NCBI RefSeq assembly: GCF_023078275.1
Contig: NC_062998.1
Coordinates: 17,435,916 to 17,499,915 of the forward strand
Source: Leguminivora glycinivorella
Lineage: Eukaryota; Arthropoda; Insecta; Lepidoptera; Tortricidae
Length of the DNA: 64,000 bases
Direction of reading: 5' to 3'
A program made the translations under genes and the position numbers. The stretch's first letter is position 1; every line of letters starts with the position of its first letter. The notes below the pieces were generated by a model. The model was given only the letters and a program-made list of their open reading frames with translations, did not search any database and was not told the origin of the DNA. This document shows positions 25,431-37,010 of this stretch, piece after piece.

Positions 25431-25469
25431 TTTCTGGTTTGGTTTTGGTTTTAGTTTTAGTTCTGTTAG

Positions 25470-25610
25470 TTTAAACAAAAACAAAACTGAAAACGAAAAC
25501 GGAAACCGAAACGGGAATGGAAACGAAAACCGAAATCGAAACCGAAACCGACACCGAAACCTACACCAAAACCGACACCGAAACCAAGACCAAAACCGAA
25601 ACCGAAAAAA
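25470..25610. repeat. Minisatellite 2: degenerate hexamer CCGAAA
   Basis: This is a purine-rich tract of units such as AAACCG, AAACGG and ACACCG. It follows a GGTTTT-rich patch at 25,435-25,460 that is its approximate inverse. Confidence 0.8.
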
Positions 25611-25615
25611 ATATT

Positions 25616-26235
25616 TAAGTTCCTAGAAGTAAAGAGTGACAGAGATAGCACTATAATCATTTAAGTTCCTGGTAGTAAAGAGTGACAGAGATAGCACTCA
25701 TGTTAGTCAAACTCGTGGTATGTGCACTTCCCGTACACAGTAAAGAGTGACAGAGATAGCACTATAATCATTTAAGTTCCTGGTAGTAAAGAGTGACAGA
25801 GATAGCACTGTAATAATAAAATTTATGTTCCTGGTAATAAAGAGTGACAGAGATAGCACTATCATAATTAAAGTTCCTGGTAGTAAAGAGTGATAGAGAT
25901 AGCACTCATGTTAGTCAAACTCGTGGTATGTGCACTTCCCGCACACAGTAAAGAGTGACAGAGATAGCACTATAATAATTTAAGGTCCTGGTAGTAAAGA
26001 GTGACAGAGATAGCACTATAACAATTTAAGTTCCTGATAGTAAAGAGTGACAGAGAATAGAGATAGCACTATAATAATTTAAGTTCCTGGTAGTAAAGAG
26101 TGACAGAGATAGCATTTTTGTTATTTAAATTTCTGTTAGTAAAGAGTGACAGAGATAGCACTATTGTTATTTAAATTTCTGTTAGTAAAGACGTAAAGAG
26201 TGACAGAGATATCACTCACGTTGGTCAAAGACGTG
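25616..26235. repeat. Minisatellite 3: about 12 copies of a unit of about 47 bp
   Basis: The core GTAAAGAGTGACAGAGATAG recurs about twelve times. It alternates with short variable spacers such as TTTAAGTTCCTGGTA and, at two places, a longer spacer with CAAACTCGTGGTATGTGCAC. The mixture of two spacer types shows a higher-order structure. Confidence 0.9.
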
Positions 26236-26384
26236 GTTTATGGACTACTATTTGGACCCCCCAATGTCACGCTTTTTTAATCCTTTAACATGGATTGTCA
26301 CATTTAGTATGACGTAATATATGAATGACGCCTAAAGATTGAGAGAGACAGCAATATTGTTCTTCAAATTCGTGGTAGTGAGAA

Positions 26385-26534
26385 CAGGGTGCGTAGCCGA
26401 ATGGCACAAACGCTCACGAAACGAAACGCTAGTAGATATCTATCTCTATCGCTCTTGCGTATTGGCGCGACAGAGCCAGACTGCGTTTCGTTTTCGTTTC
26501 GCGTCGGAGAAATGGCATTCGGCTACGGGGCCTG
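26385..26534. repeat. MITE family D, copy 2
   Basis: It begins CAGGGTGCGTAGCCGAATGG and ends GCATTCGGCTACGGGGCCTG. The orientation is opposite to the copies at 3.3 and 40.2 kb. Confidence 0.8.
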
Positions 26535-27805
26535 AACAGAGACAGCACTATGTATCGCGCGGCCGCCGACTACGCAAGTCGCCGCGTAATTATAATAACC
26601 GTTCGGCTCCTTTTTAGATCGTGTACAGTCAACAACACAGCTGGCAAGACAAAGTGCCAAAAATATGTATAGAGTATTTTATTTCCTGTACAAGTGTTGG
26701 TACTTGGTACATTAAGGTATGTGTATACATATATTTGGCACTTTATCTGTATTCACAGCTGAGTTGCTGACTGTACCAATAACGATCAACTATGAACTTT
26801 TGTGGTTTGTTTTAAATAGTTCTATGCAGATATAGATTAGAATACCTATTCTATCGGTACTTTTTGTATAGGTTATTATAATAACTGGACAAAATAATTA
26901 TAATCAGTGCCGGCGCACTCCGCGATCACGATTCTTTCGCCGAGCTACAAGGCCTTGATATATAGGATGTATTATTTTATCAGCAACAAAAATATGTGAT
27001 GATATTGAATTAAGGCAAAACAAGACATATAAACGCTCTCCATTATTTCCTCCCTGGTTTATGAAGCTAGAACAATGATTTTTAACACATACGAAATTCG
27101 TACACTGAAATAAAGTGATGATACTATAAATATACTCGACATTCAAAGTCGATAATCTAGTGACGTGAGAAGTTATTGATATAACAGAATTTTGCACAAA
27201 ATTTTGCAGAATTTTGCCCTTTGATGTTGAAAATGCCGCCACTCTATAAAACAAACAGACCGCACACGAGCAGCCGACATTAAATTCTATTGCACGGCGC
27301 GAAGGTCGAAAGCCGCGCCCGCACCTGGGCGTAGGTAGCGAGATCGGGTGCACGTGCGGTTACCTTTGAAATCGCCGACACACAGGTGTCGCCGTTCGCC
27401 CTCTCTTTTCATTTATGTTTCTGTTTCAATCGGTTAGCCGTTTGCCGGCCGGCAATAAAGGTTGTTTTTTTAACCGACTTCAAAAAAAGTAGGAGGTTCT
27501 CAATTCGACTGAATGTTTTTTAGGGTTCCGTAGTCAACTAGGAATCCTTATAGTTTCCCCCTGTCTGTCTGTCTGTCCGTCCGTCCGCGGATAATCTCAG
27601 TAACCGTAAGCACTAGAAAGCTGAAATTTGGTACCAATGTATCAATCACGCCAACAAAGTGCAAAAATAAAAAATGGAAAAAAATGTTTTATTAGGGTAC
27701 CCCCTACATGTAAAGTGGGGGCTGATTTTTTTTTTCATTCCAACCCCAACGTATGATATATTGTTGGATAGGTATTTAAAAATGAATAAGGGTTTACTAA
27801 GATCG

Positions 27806-28267
27806 TTTTTTGATAATATTAATATTTTCGGAAATAATCGCTCCTAAAGAAAAAAAAAAGTGCGTCCCCACCCCTCTAACTTTTGAACCATATGTTTAAA
27901 AAATATGAAAAAAATCACAAAAGTAGAACTTTATAAAGACTTTCTAGGAAAATTGTTTTGAACTTGATAGGTTCAGTAGTTTTTGAGAAAAATACTGAAA
28001 ACTACGGAACCCTACACTGAGCGTGGCCCGACACGCTCTTGGCCGGTTTTTGATCATATTAATATTTTCGGAAATAATCGCTCCTAAAGGAAAAAAAGTG
28101 CGTCCCCCCCCCCTCTATATTTTGAACCTTATGTTTAAAAAAATATGAAAAAAGATCAAAAAAGTAGAACTTTATAAAGACTTTCTAGGAAAATTGTTTT
28201 GAGAAAAATACGATAAACTACGGAACCCTACACTGAGCGTGGACCGACACGCTCTTGGTCGGTTTTT
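27806..28267. repeat. Tandem duplication, two units of about 220-240 bp
   Basis: Both units contain ATTAATATTTTCGGAAATAA, AAAAAGTGCGTCCCC, AGACTTTCTAGGAAAATTG and end in GACACGCTCTTGG(C/T)CGGTTTTT. The second unit has lost about 20 bp. It sits next to a (CTGT)n tract at 27,562-27,590 within a longer dispersed repeat that starts near 27,475. Confidence 0.8.
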
Positions 28268-28554
28268 TTGTTACTCGATATCTCCGAGAATCGTGGACCG
28301 ATTTTCAAATTATTTTTTTAATCGAACGGGTATAACCCCGAGATGGTCCTATTGGCACCAAGTCCCAGGCGGCGCGGCGCGCGCCACGCCGCCGCCACGC
28401 CGCCTGGGGCGCGTCTTACGTCCTTCCTATACAAAATGTACTGAGGAGACGATTTTTGAATTACACTCAGGTGGCGTGGCGCGGACGTCCGTCCGCGCCC
28501 CGAGACACGCGACGCTCTGGTGTGGCCGGTACCTTACGTCCCTAACCTATTAAC

Positions 28555-28639
28555 CGATCCGCCGCGGTGACGCGGCCGGTGCGCGGCGCGCTCTCCCAGG
28601 CCCGCGCCCCGCGCGCTCCCCCGCCCCGCGACAGCCGCT
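28555..28639 (-). CDS. Candidate coding exon (Arg/Gly/Ala-rich), unidentified gene
   Basis: An 85-bp GC-rich block on the minus strand lies between an acceptor-like GTCGTAG and a donor-like ATCG|GTTAAT. Two or more frames are open. The frame starting SGCRGAG leaves one base at its 3' end, which is the phase needed to join the candidate exon at 17,524-17,640. The pyrimidine tract is weak. The adjacent block at 28,350-28,545 is a GC-rich repeat, so this could also be repeat or promoter DNA. Confidence 0.22.
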
Positions 28640-29449
28640 CTACGACAACTTTGCACCCTTTTAAATTACTGACATTTACAGTTTCTTAAGCGCGACCTTC
28701 ACAGTATTAATTTTGATAAAATCATGATTATAGTACACAAAAACCTGGTCTTAAGCAAAAAATCTCAGTTACAATTTATACCTACTGAGAAATTCATGTT
28801 TATTTAAGCGTTAAAAATATATGTTTAAGATCGGTGTTAAATGTCTATATATACTTAATACAATGCAAATTGATATATATATCATGGTCACCATTTTTAC
28901 CTACCTAGATATTCACATTAAATGAAAACGGTAAAAAAAAGTACACAATCAGATTTATTTTCTGTGTAATATCGCTAATAACTGATCGCATCTGAGTGCA
29001 CCACAAAGTTAATCTAACAAAGTTTTCGGTTAACTATTTTGCTGTTAGCGAAAAGTGGGATAATGTACTTTATCTCATGATTTTTATAAGATATGAATAC
29101 GATCGTCTTTTTTTTTATCTATGTACATAATTACTATTTGATGCTTAATAATAATACCCAATAAAATATCAAAAAGGACGAGTTATTGAATTATGTCCAG
29201 GGTACCTTACTTTTACTCCACTATAATATGATACGTTACCTCCATTTCATTAATTAATGTAAAAAAATAGATTAAGGTTACAATTTTTACATTAGTAAAT
29301 AATGTGTCCTCTGGTCACATATGGCACACCTGTTCAGTGGGCATATATGACACTCAAGTTAACAGCGTAAAACATGGAAAAAAATCGATTGGTTGAAATA
29401 ACTCGCCAGTCGAAATCCCCGTCGAAAATGAACATTAGCGGGGTAATGT

Positions 29450-30011
29450 ACATTTTGCGCGCTGCGACAAACTGGCTTCAGCAAATTACGCGCTCTCCAG
29501 GCTTGTGAACAGCCTATCTACTGAAAACCTGAAAAAAGCCTACTAGGGCTACTTTCATTCCATACTCATTCACGGTGTGGACCTATGGGGGACAGCAGCC
29601 GACCGTGAAAAACTGTTTAAGTTACAAAAACGTGCAGTACGCCTCATTGATAAAAAACCCTTAGACTACCCGGCACAAGAACTATTCAAAAAACATGAAA
29701 TATTGACGCTACCAAGTATTTTATATACAAATAGCCTGCACTCATGTAAGGGAGAATCTACATAATCATATAATCCTCGCTCGAACTTCCGTTAGAAGCA
29801 CTCGCCGACAAAACCTACTTTTTATTCCAAGGTATAGGGCTAGCAAAATTTGGAAAGTCGCTCGGTGTCATGGGACCCAAGTTATATAACTCACTACCCA
29901 AATCAATAATCGATTCTGCCCATGACCAAATATTTTAAGCGTAATTTAAAAATGCTACTCTTAGAAAAAGCTTACTACACTATCGACGAATTCCTCACAG
30001 GGAACAACTAA
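29450..30011 (+). pseudogene. Degenerate LINE reverse-transcriptase ORF, C-terminal part
   Basis: A 62-codon frame (29,577-29,765) reads VDLWGTAADREKLFKLQKRA followed by VRLIDKKP. This matches the region just after the reverse-transcriptase domain in Jockey/CR1-type LINEs, where a YGxxLWG...KIFKLQKRAIR-like block is usual. After frameshifts, shorter pieces continue downstream (GPKLYNSLPKSII near 29,870-29,915 and LLLEKAYYTIDEFL near 29,955-29,995), the usual end of such ORFs. Several stops and shifts make it a dead, 5'-truncated copy. Family-level placement is uncertain. Confidence 0.75.
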
Positions 30012-30184
30012 AATGTAAACTAATGTTATTTTCATTTTCTACAAATTTTCCCAAATATTTGGACTTATAAATTTAACAGAATTTTCTTATATAACAAATT
30101 ATAAATACCGATAAATGTATAATTGACTACCAAATGTAGTAACAGTTTAAAGTTTTTTAGTTAATACCAGAAATTAATTATTGA

Positions 30185-30625
30185 CGTGTAAATAGTTATT
30201 TGTTATACAAGGGTGCAAAGTTGTATTTTAACGCCGAGTGTGGAATTGAAAAACGAGCAAGTGAAAGGATTCTATAGTTGAACCACGAGCGAAGCGAGTG
30301 GTTCGAGAATAGAATCCTGAACTTGCGAGTTTTTTAACACACGAGAAGTAAAATACATTTGCACCCGAGTGTAACACAAAACTTTTCCTCTCACTATAGC
30401 GAGGAAAGTACAACGCAAAAAACGCGTTTATCACTGCTTCCAGTAGTTCCACAGGTGGTAAAACATCGTCATCACTAGATTCACTCACTTTTATCAATTG
30501 TAAAGCAGAAAACATGACTATATTATTCAAGGTCAAATTACTTTATCCACTAGTGGATAAAATGCGTTTTTACCCGCTGGTATTAAAGGACAAAACACGT
30601 GTTTCCGAGCTAGTGAGGGGAAAAT
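30185..30625 (-). repeat. Dispersed repeat family H, full copy
   Basis: A complete copy in the same orientation as 18,804-19,235. It runs from TTATACAAGGGTGCAAAGTT to CCGAGCTAGTGAGGGG. It keeps the open frame of about 100 codons (30,228-30,536, minus strand). Confidence 0.85.
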
Positions 30626-30978
30626 ACTATTTTTTACCAATAAACGCTATCTATCGATCTATCTATATATCTATCTGTAATAAAAATGTTAGCCATATGC
30701 CAACAATTTATACAGCACGTACAATAAATTACCAAGTAAGCATACATGGCAATTGAATACTCGTATTGGCGATTTAATTGCGTAATGTTGTTATTAGGTC
30801 CTCAAATGAAAAGTAATTATTTATTTACGAAGTCCACGCAATACACTGAATGTGTGGATTTCGGTTAATTATGCGCTCAATACATAATAAACAGTTGCTA
30901 ATGGATCATACAATCATCAGATTTAATAAATGCCCGCAAGTTGGTACTGTATTCATATTATATTATACATTTATATAC

Positions 30979-31225
30979 TACTAACTTTTGCCCGCGGCTA
31001 CGCTCGCGTTAAATTCGAAAATTGCGGAATGATCCTTACAAAAATCCACCCCTCCATTTTAGGAAAGTGTGAGCTTAGTTAGAAAGAGACAAAAAGTAGA
31101 CTATGTCACTCTCCATCCCTTCAACTATCTCCACTTAAAATATCACGTCACGTCAATTCGTCGCTCAATTTTGCCGTGAAAGACGGACAAACAAACAGAC
31201 ACACACACTTTCCCATTTATGTATA
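30979..31225 (+). repeat. Dispersed repeat family K, copy 1
   Basis: It starts TTTTGCCCGCGGCTACGCTC and ends ACACACACTTTCCCATTTAT. It is longer than the other two copies by an internal segment. This style of repeat tail is, to my recollection, very common in Lepidoptera. Confidence 0.65.
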
Positions 31226-31399
31226 ATATCAACAACAATAATAATTAATATATATAATACATATGTAGGATATATATGGATAAATGTGCCAAAAACGTTT
31301 CTATTCCAGATAATCTGTCATGAAAAATGATGATTAAAATATTTGTTAAAAATAATTTGATTTGTTCCCATTGTAGCGTCGTTTGTAATTTATACATAA

Positions 31400-31580
31400 C
31401 TAGCTTTTGCCCGCGGCTTCGCTCGCGTTAGAAAGAGACAAATAGTAGCCTATGTCACTCTCCATCCCTTCAACTATCTCCACTTAAAAATTCACGACAA
31501 TTCGTCGCTCCGTTTTGCTGTGAAGGACGGACAAACAAACAGACACACACACTTTCCCATTTATAATATTAGTATGGATG
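31400..31580 (+). repeat. Dispersed repeat family K, copy 2
   Basis: It runs from CTAGCTTTTGCCCGCGGCTT to TTATAATATTAGTATGGATG and is collinear with 39,644-39,822. Confidence 0.7.
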
Positions 31581-34313
31581 TTTACTTTAATTAAGTCTTC
31601 ATTATTATTACATCAATGTAAAATTAATCTGCAGTAACTATGCAACTCGGGCGGGAAAGCACTGCAAACTACTCCGATCAAAGCCATTAACTACCGACTT
31701 CCGGCTCTGCGAGTAATAGAGGCTTTGCAATACCTTGACAGATGATGCGGTTAGCCGGTATTTTATCTGGAATCTATTACATGCTCATACTTCACAAGTT
31801 ATGTATAACTACATAAGTTATACACTAGCAATCCATTCATTACGAACAACATATTCAAATTAAGGTGTTCTAGTTAACACACTCATCGCTGACCTAAGGT
31901 CGAAGCAGATAACATGGGTTTCCCCGAATGTAACGAAAATGCGTTGTACAGGCAGAACTACAACGCGTCGTGATTAGCACTAAATGGGTTAAGATCAGAA
32001 AACGGGTTTTTGAAAAGTCGTATGGTCGTAGCGCTGTGAAATTATAATACGGCTGCTATTTTAATAAGTATGAGGTCTCTCTCGAAAGACTACGTTGACT
32101 CGAATCCTGAGTTTTTACGAAACATAAGTTAAAAAAAAACTTCTCTATAAATTAATGCACAAGTGCTAATAATGTGAAAACAACATCATGTCAAAATAAG
32201 AGCACACGACTGCTTAAGGATTTTTTCTATTTAGAAGAGTGTACAGAATTTGTCTAATGGTCCCTAAAACTAACTACATGTAAGTATGTAGTGTAGTATA
32301 TCGAACATTTTATACATGAAATCTTACATTAGCCCTAAAGTAACAACTTACATCAATAAACAAAATGAATACTCAGTGGTGCGGCAAATTAGAAAACAAT
32401 AATCATTGTTTCAATCCAAAACCTAAACAAATGTTTAACTTCGGATGGTTTCCTACATAGTAGCGAGAAGTGCACACAAAGTTGCCAACTTGTGTTCGGG
32501 AAGCCGTGCCTTTTTATTATTCATTCCACTGCTTCGGTTTCCGCCTGTCATTGTATTTAGCTCGCAACAAATGCATTTAGCAGCAACAACGTTTCCCTCT
32601 AGCTACATAATTAAAACTTAAGAATGACAATATCGCGTAATGCTCATTTCTCATGTTGTGAGGCAAAATTTGTAGAAGTGTTTTTGATATGATAATTTTG
32701 TTTGACAATTTCTTGACTTATACTATTTTTTGAGGTACTATATCTCAAAATAATATGAGTACTATGATCCTTTGTAGCCAATAACATAATTATATTGTCC
32801 CTAAAGTACCGTATATGGATCGTAGATGCAAAACGACAACGTGTCGTGATTATCACTGAATGGATTACATAAATACGTATTAGAAAGAACCTAAGCAATA
32901 AATAATAAGATCGTCGGTTTTATAAACAAGGACAGCTAACTAGGCCAGACAAATTCGACAAAGTATACATGCCAGAGCCGAAAATACCTACCCGAAGGGA
33001 TAAGTTTCTCAGAGTTGTGCCGTTCCCGAAAACGTTTTCCCGTTTGTATGGGAAATGTTCTCTCACGAGAATATTCGTCATATCAAGCGTACTTACTTTC
33101 TATCCCGACACTTGTTTGTCACGGGCTCATTATAGTCATTATACCTGCCTGGCTTGAGTGTTCGGTGATCGTATTTGCCGTTGCCGTATTGGCTTGCATA
33201 GCCACAAAAATGTTTTCATACCGATTTATTTATCTCACCGCACCCACATTCGAGAATTTATTTATGTTTTGCCCCGGTAGAGAAGCATCAAGTCCGCACT
33301 TGTACTTTATTTTATTGTGCATTGAACAAGCATTGAAGTATATAAATAAATAAAACCTGACCGAAATATATGATTATGATCAAGATGGCGCTGTTATTTT
33401 GGGGCCCATTTTTCGAAAGATATTAGTCTAATAATATTAGTGTGATGTCATAACAACCCATACGATTTGACGTGGACTAAGTAATAATATTAGTCTAATG
33501 TTGTTCAAGAAATCGGCACCTGATGTATGCGGTGATAGTTCAATAAAGTATGAAGAAAATAGTTAGGTATAATGAAATTCCGCATCATGGCGTGTAGTCA
33601 TAATTATACACGGTGTTTCCGGTATCACTCAAAACCTCAGACACCCCAACTGATTTTTATTTTTTTAAACTCATCTAGAGTATTCATCTTTTAATCTGAT
33701 CGTTACTTTTTTTTAATTGAATTTTTAATTTTCTGTACAGCTCTACTTGACTTTTAGATCTACACTCAATAAAATAATTGCTAACTACTATCATAAACCA
33801 TAAGACTATTTATTTGTGTACGTTACTGCAACGACATAAGGTTTACCAATAGACAGCTAAGATGTCACTGTAAAACACTTTAAAGCTTTGTCACAGTAAA
33901 CTTCAAATTGGACAGGTAATCGCAGTAAGCAAATAAACTCAATATTCAAAATGACAAGGTTGTAATTAGGTACGAGTTCAATTTGTTATGACTTATGATA
34001 AACATTAAGATTAAACTGACAAACAACGTCAAACTAGTAGCGGAAAAAATAATCGTCCAAGTAACCGGCCAGTATTAATACCCCTAAATACTGAAAAAAG
34101 GTAAACAACCTCTAGCAATGCGATATACACAATGTTGAATTACGAGTACAATAGAATGGGCACGTAAAAAATAACTAATAATACTAATAAAAATAAAAAT
34201 ATTACCCCCATCAAGATATAGCTCAATCGATTCTGAACAAACTGTTTTCAGGTTTTTAGTGTTAAGTGAAACACGGTGTATTTGTGGTCAGGCTTAAGAA
34301 GAGTGAGACATAC

Positions 34314-34443
34314 CCGTGAACGTGGTGGTCGTGGTGGTGGCTAGGTCGGGGCGGGCGCGCGCGCCGCCCGCATGCTATCAGCTGGCCTGCGCCGGCGCCG
34401 GCGCGGACATCTCCCCCGCCAACTCCCGCTCACCCTCGTGCGC
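34314..34443 (-). other. GC-rich block with splice-like ends, possible untranslated exon
   Basis: On the minus strand a GTGGCATGTGCAG acceptor and a CACGG|GTATGT donor bound 130 bp of GC-rich sequence. All three frames contain stops, so if it is an exon it is non-coding (for example 5' untranslated) or a last exon ending in SAPAPAQAS. It could equally be a CpG-rich regulatory block. Confidence 0.25.
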
Positions 34444-35520
34444 CTGCACATGCCACAACCGGACATACTCAACACATAGGTACGTCATGTTGACATTCGG
34501 CTCTTTCGCTTGGCTGCCAACTAAGACTATGGAAGTTAAACTTGCGTAAATCAATAGGTTCATACAACAATAAAAAATACAAGTCAAATAATTTGCCAAG
34601 ATTGCTTGATATGGTGGGGAAGTGTTCTAAATTTATTTGATAACTACTTATACAATTTAATTATAGAAATAATTATGATTAAATTTAAACTATAATTTAT
34701 ACATATTTAAAAATACATATAAAATATTGAAAAACAAGTTTCTACTCTAAAATAAACGTGGGCATTTAGAACCTTGTTTTTCAATAATTACTAGGACTAT
34801 GCGTCGAAGTGGCACAAAAACCAACAGAGTTGAAAGTTATGTATCTCATTTAATAGTGCGTCTGCCACTAGTTTTTGATACGATAAGTAGTATAAACGTG
34901 AATAGCGCTCTCCAACGAGATAATAAATAATATAATTACTATAGAACCAAAAATCCCACACGTGGTCCTTGACATTTACGCTATCGAGTAACGTACTCAA
35001 AATTAATGAAAAGGTCAAAAAATCATGGAAAAGACTGAATTCCATTAACATGTAAGATTTAGTAATTTTAGTCACAATGTCATCTCCATTATTACTTCAG
35101 CAATAAAGTCCAAATACCTAAAGGTTGGATCGATAGGAATGGAACTCTGTATCCTCAATGATAACAATTTCTATGCTTCCAGTGCTCATAGAACGACATG
35201 AAATTTAACAACCGAACTCTCATCTATTGGCTTTAGCACGATAAAACGTTGTCTATGCTCCTTTAAAGGACACATGCAGTCAGTATAAGTAACATATATC
35301 ATATGTGCTTATATGTAGCTTGGCAAAAAAAGATGAATAATGTGGTCTCTATCGTCTATGTAAAGCGTTTTGCATGTGGCAATTATTTTGACATTTTTGT
35401 ATGAGGACAGTTAAGTGTTGCTATGATAAAAAAAATCTACTTCATTTTTGCCAAGCTGCATATGATCAAATAGTTGAGCTCAGCTCTGGGCAATAGATCG
35501 TAGCGAGATGTATGTAGGTA

Positions 35521-35656
35521 CAGTCAACCAATTGGAACCCTAGGCCACTCTACAACCATGTCAAAATGACAAGCAGGAAGAGATTTCTTACAATCGGATT
35601 TATAACGTCACTATGACATAGTTCTACAGTGGCCTAGGGTTCCAATTGGTTGACTG
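35521..35656. repeat. MITE family F, complete copy
   Basis: This is a near-perfect foldback. The left terminus is CAGTCAACCAATTGGAACCC and the right terminus is GGTTCCAATTGGTTGACTG, flanked by TA on each side (GTA|CAGTC, GACTG|TAC). Confidence 0.9.
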
Positions 35657-36631
35657 TACGTAAGTATAGGTACCGTAGGTTCACGCGGAGTCTTCGAAGA
35701 TTCCTAGCGCATTTTCAGATTAATACAATACGGCTGATATAATTCAATCTTGTAACTTTTTCTAGAGAAGTTTTAACTCGAGTTTTATACTTTCACTCCA
35801 CTTATAGACATCACAAACAGGCGTAAAATGCATTTTAAACAATTGCTTTTAAAATTCGGCCATGTTTGAGAGAACATACTATGATTTTCAATTATTAAAA
35901 TATAAATCATTAAATTGTAAATGTATTAAGTAAGTTACTCGTAGTTTTTGAATCTTTTTTCGCAAAAATACCCCTATGTATTTTTTTTCTAAAACAGGTA
36001 TATTTAATGTTTTTCCTACTCAGACTCGCGAGCCCTTTCCATCCTAAAGGGCAGAAAAAGCGTCCCAAATTAAATTTTTCCACTTCGTTATTATTTTTCA
36101 AACACTTTGTACAGCGGTTACAAAGTGGAAAGTATGCAAAATATAAGTAATAAAAAAAATTGGGACCATTTTTTGTCTCTTGTTTTTTGTCCTAGATCGA
36201 AAGGACTCGTGATTCTGATTAGGAAAAACATAAAATTTACCTACCTTAGAAAAAATATTTTTGGTGATTGTTCTCGCGAAAAATGCCCATAGGGCAATCT
36301 TAACATGCACCTGTGATATTTATCAGTTATCTATCGTTCACGCATTAATTTTACCCTGCTTTGTCCGAGACAAATTGTCTCTACATGCAATAAATGGAGC
36401 GAGCTACTGCACTCGCACTATTGATTGTGAAACGTACGCCTGCCATGCAACTCCAATTTCGTCACATTCGGCTCCAATCGAACGTACCCCGACATCAGAA
36501 TATTAAGATCAAGTTATTTAACTAATTATCATACGCCTCGAGCTCACCAACAATGTATTGCGCACGTACGAGCGAGATGCACGATAACTGTACATTAAGA
36601 TTTAAATATCATTCAAATTCATATTAAACTT

Positions 36632-36850
36632 ATATTGACCGGGATACAGACGGGATTTTTCATTTTTATTGAGGTCCCGATATTTCGACGCAGCGCTGTT
36701 GCATGCATCATGATCACGGGAAACGAAGACGGCGGGTGGACGTCAAAGTTGCGTAGACACTTAGACAGCTCGCGATCTACCTTAATAAATTAATATCGGG
36801 ACCTCAATAAAAATCAAAAAGGTAATCACGGTCTTTATTCCGGTCAATAT
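36632..36850. repeat. Inverted-repeat element with GGTCCCGATATTTCGAC arms
   Basis: The outer arms ATATTGACCGGGAT and ATTCCGGTCAATAT and the inner arms TTTATTGAGGTCCCGATATT and AATATCGGGACCTCAATAAA pair. The left interior (TCCCGATATTTCGACGC...) resembles, from memory, sequences in Penelope-type pseudo-LTRs. No ORF is seen. Confidence 0.6.
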
Positions 36851-37010
36851 AAATCTAATGAAACTAACCGTGAATCATTTAAAACTCTAATTTTTTTTTT
36901 CTACACTCCGAGATGCTACAAGGATACGACGTAGAGCTATGCTCGTAGCCGTCGTAGCTTTTTATGGTTTATTACACGATTCTAGAATATGAGTCTTTTA
37001 CAGAACTTAA

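Larger units (their letters stand above)
17641..28554. other. Repeat-rich non-coding stretch (candidate intron)
   Basis: Annotated repeats here are the family H palindrome, a SINE, a hAT MITE, a family E copy, a MITE at 23.0 kb, three minisatellites, a family D MITE, a tandem duplication at 27.8-28.27 kb and a GC-rich foldback-like block at about 28,350-28,545. In between (about 19.5-20.2, 20.5-21.5, 23.3-24.9 and 26.6-27.4 kb) I see only AT-rich unique DNA. Confidence 0.4.
28640..34313. other. Repeat-rich non-coding stretch
   Basis: It contains the LINE remnant, one family H copy, two family K copies and MITE-like pieces at 33,400-33,525 and 33,607-34,290 (the latter bounded by ACACGGTGTTTC-like ends). 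The intervals 28.65-29.4 and 31.6-33.35 kb are AT-rich and unassigned; I see no gene there. Confidence 0.4.

Noticed and set aside
24851..25484. Long open frames (117-199 codons) of Thr-Gly-Tyr-Arg repeats on the minus strand
   Set aside because: They are the three-frame reading of a 7-bp minisatellite that contains no stop triplets; there is no start context, splice context or protein family.
25616..26235. Regularly spaced repeats resembling a CRISPR array
   Set aside because: The spacers are mostly near-identical to each other, the genome is eukaryotic and no cas genes exist; it is a minisatellite.
27318..27362. Possible 39-nt microexon on the minus strand (frame VTARAPDLATYAQ)
   Set aside because: AG and GT borders exist, but such short matches are frequent and nothing connects its phase to neighbouring candidates.
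36098..36310. Opposed frames of 61-70 codons around 36.1-36.3 kb
   Set aside because: They reflect an imperfect inverted repeat in AT-rich DNA and show no protein-like conservation.
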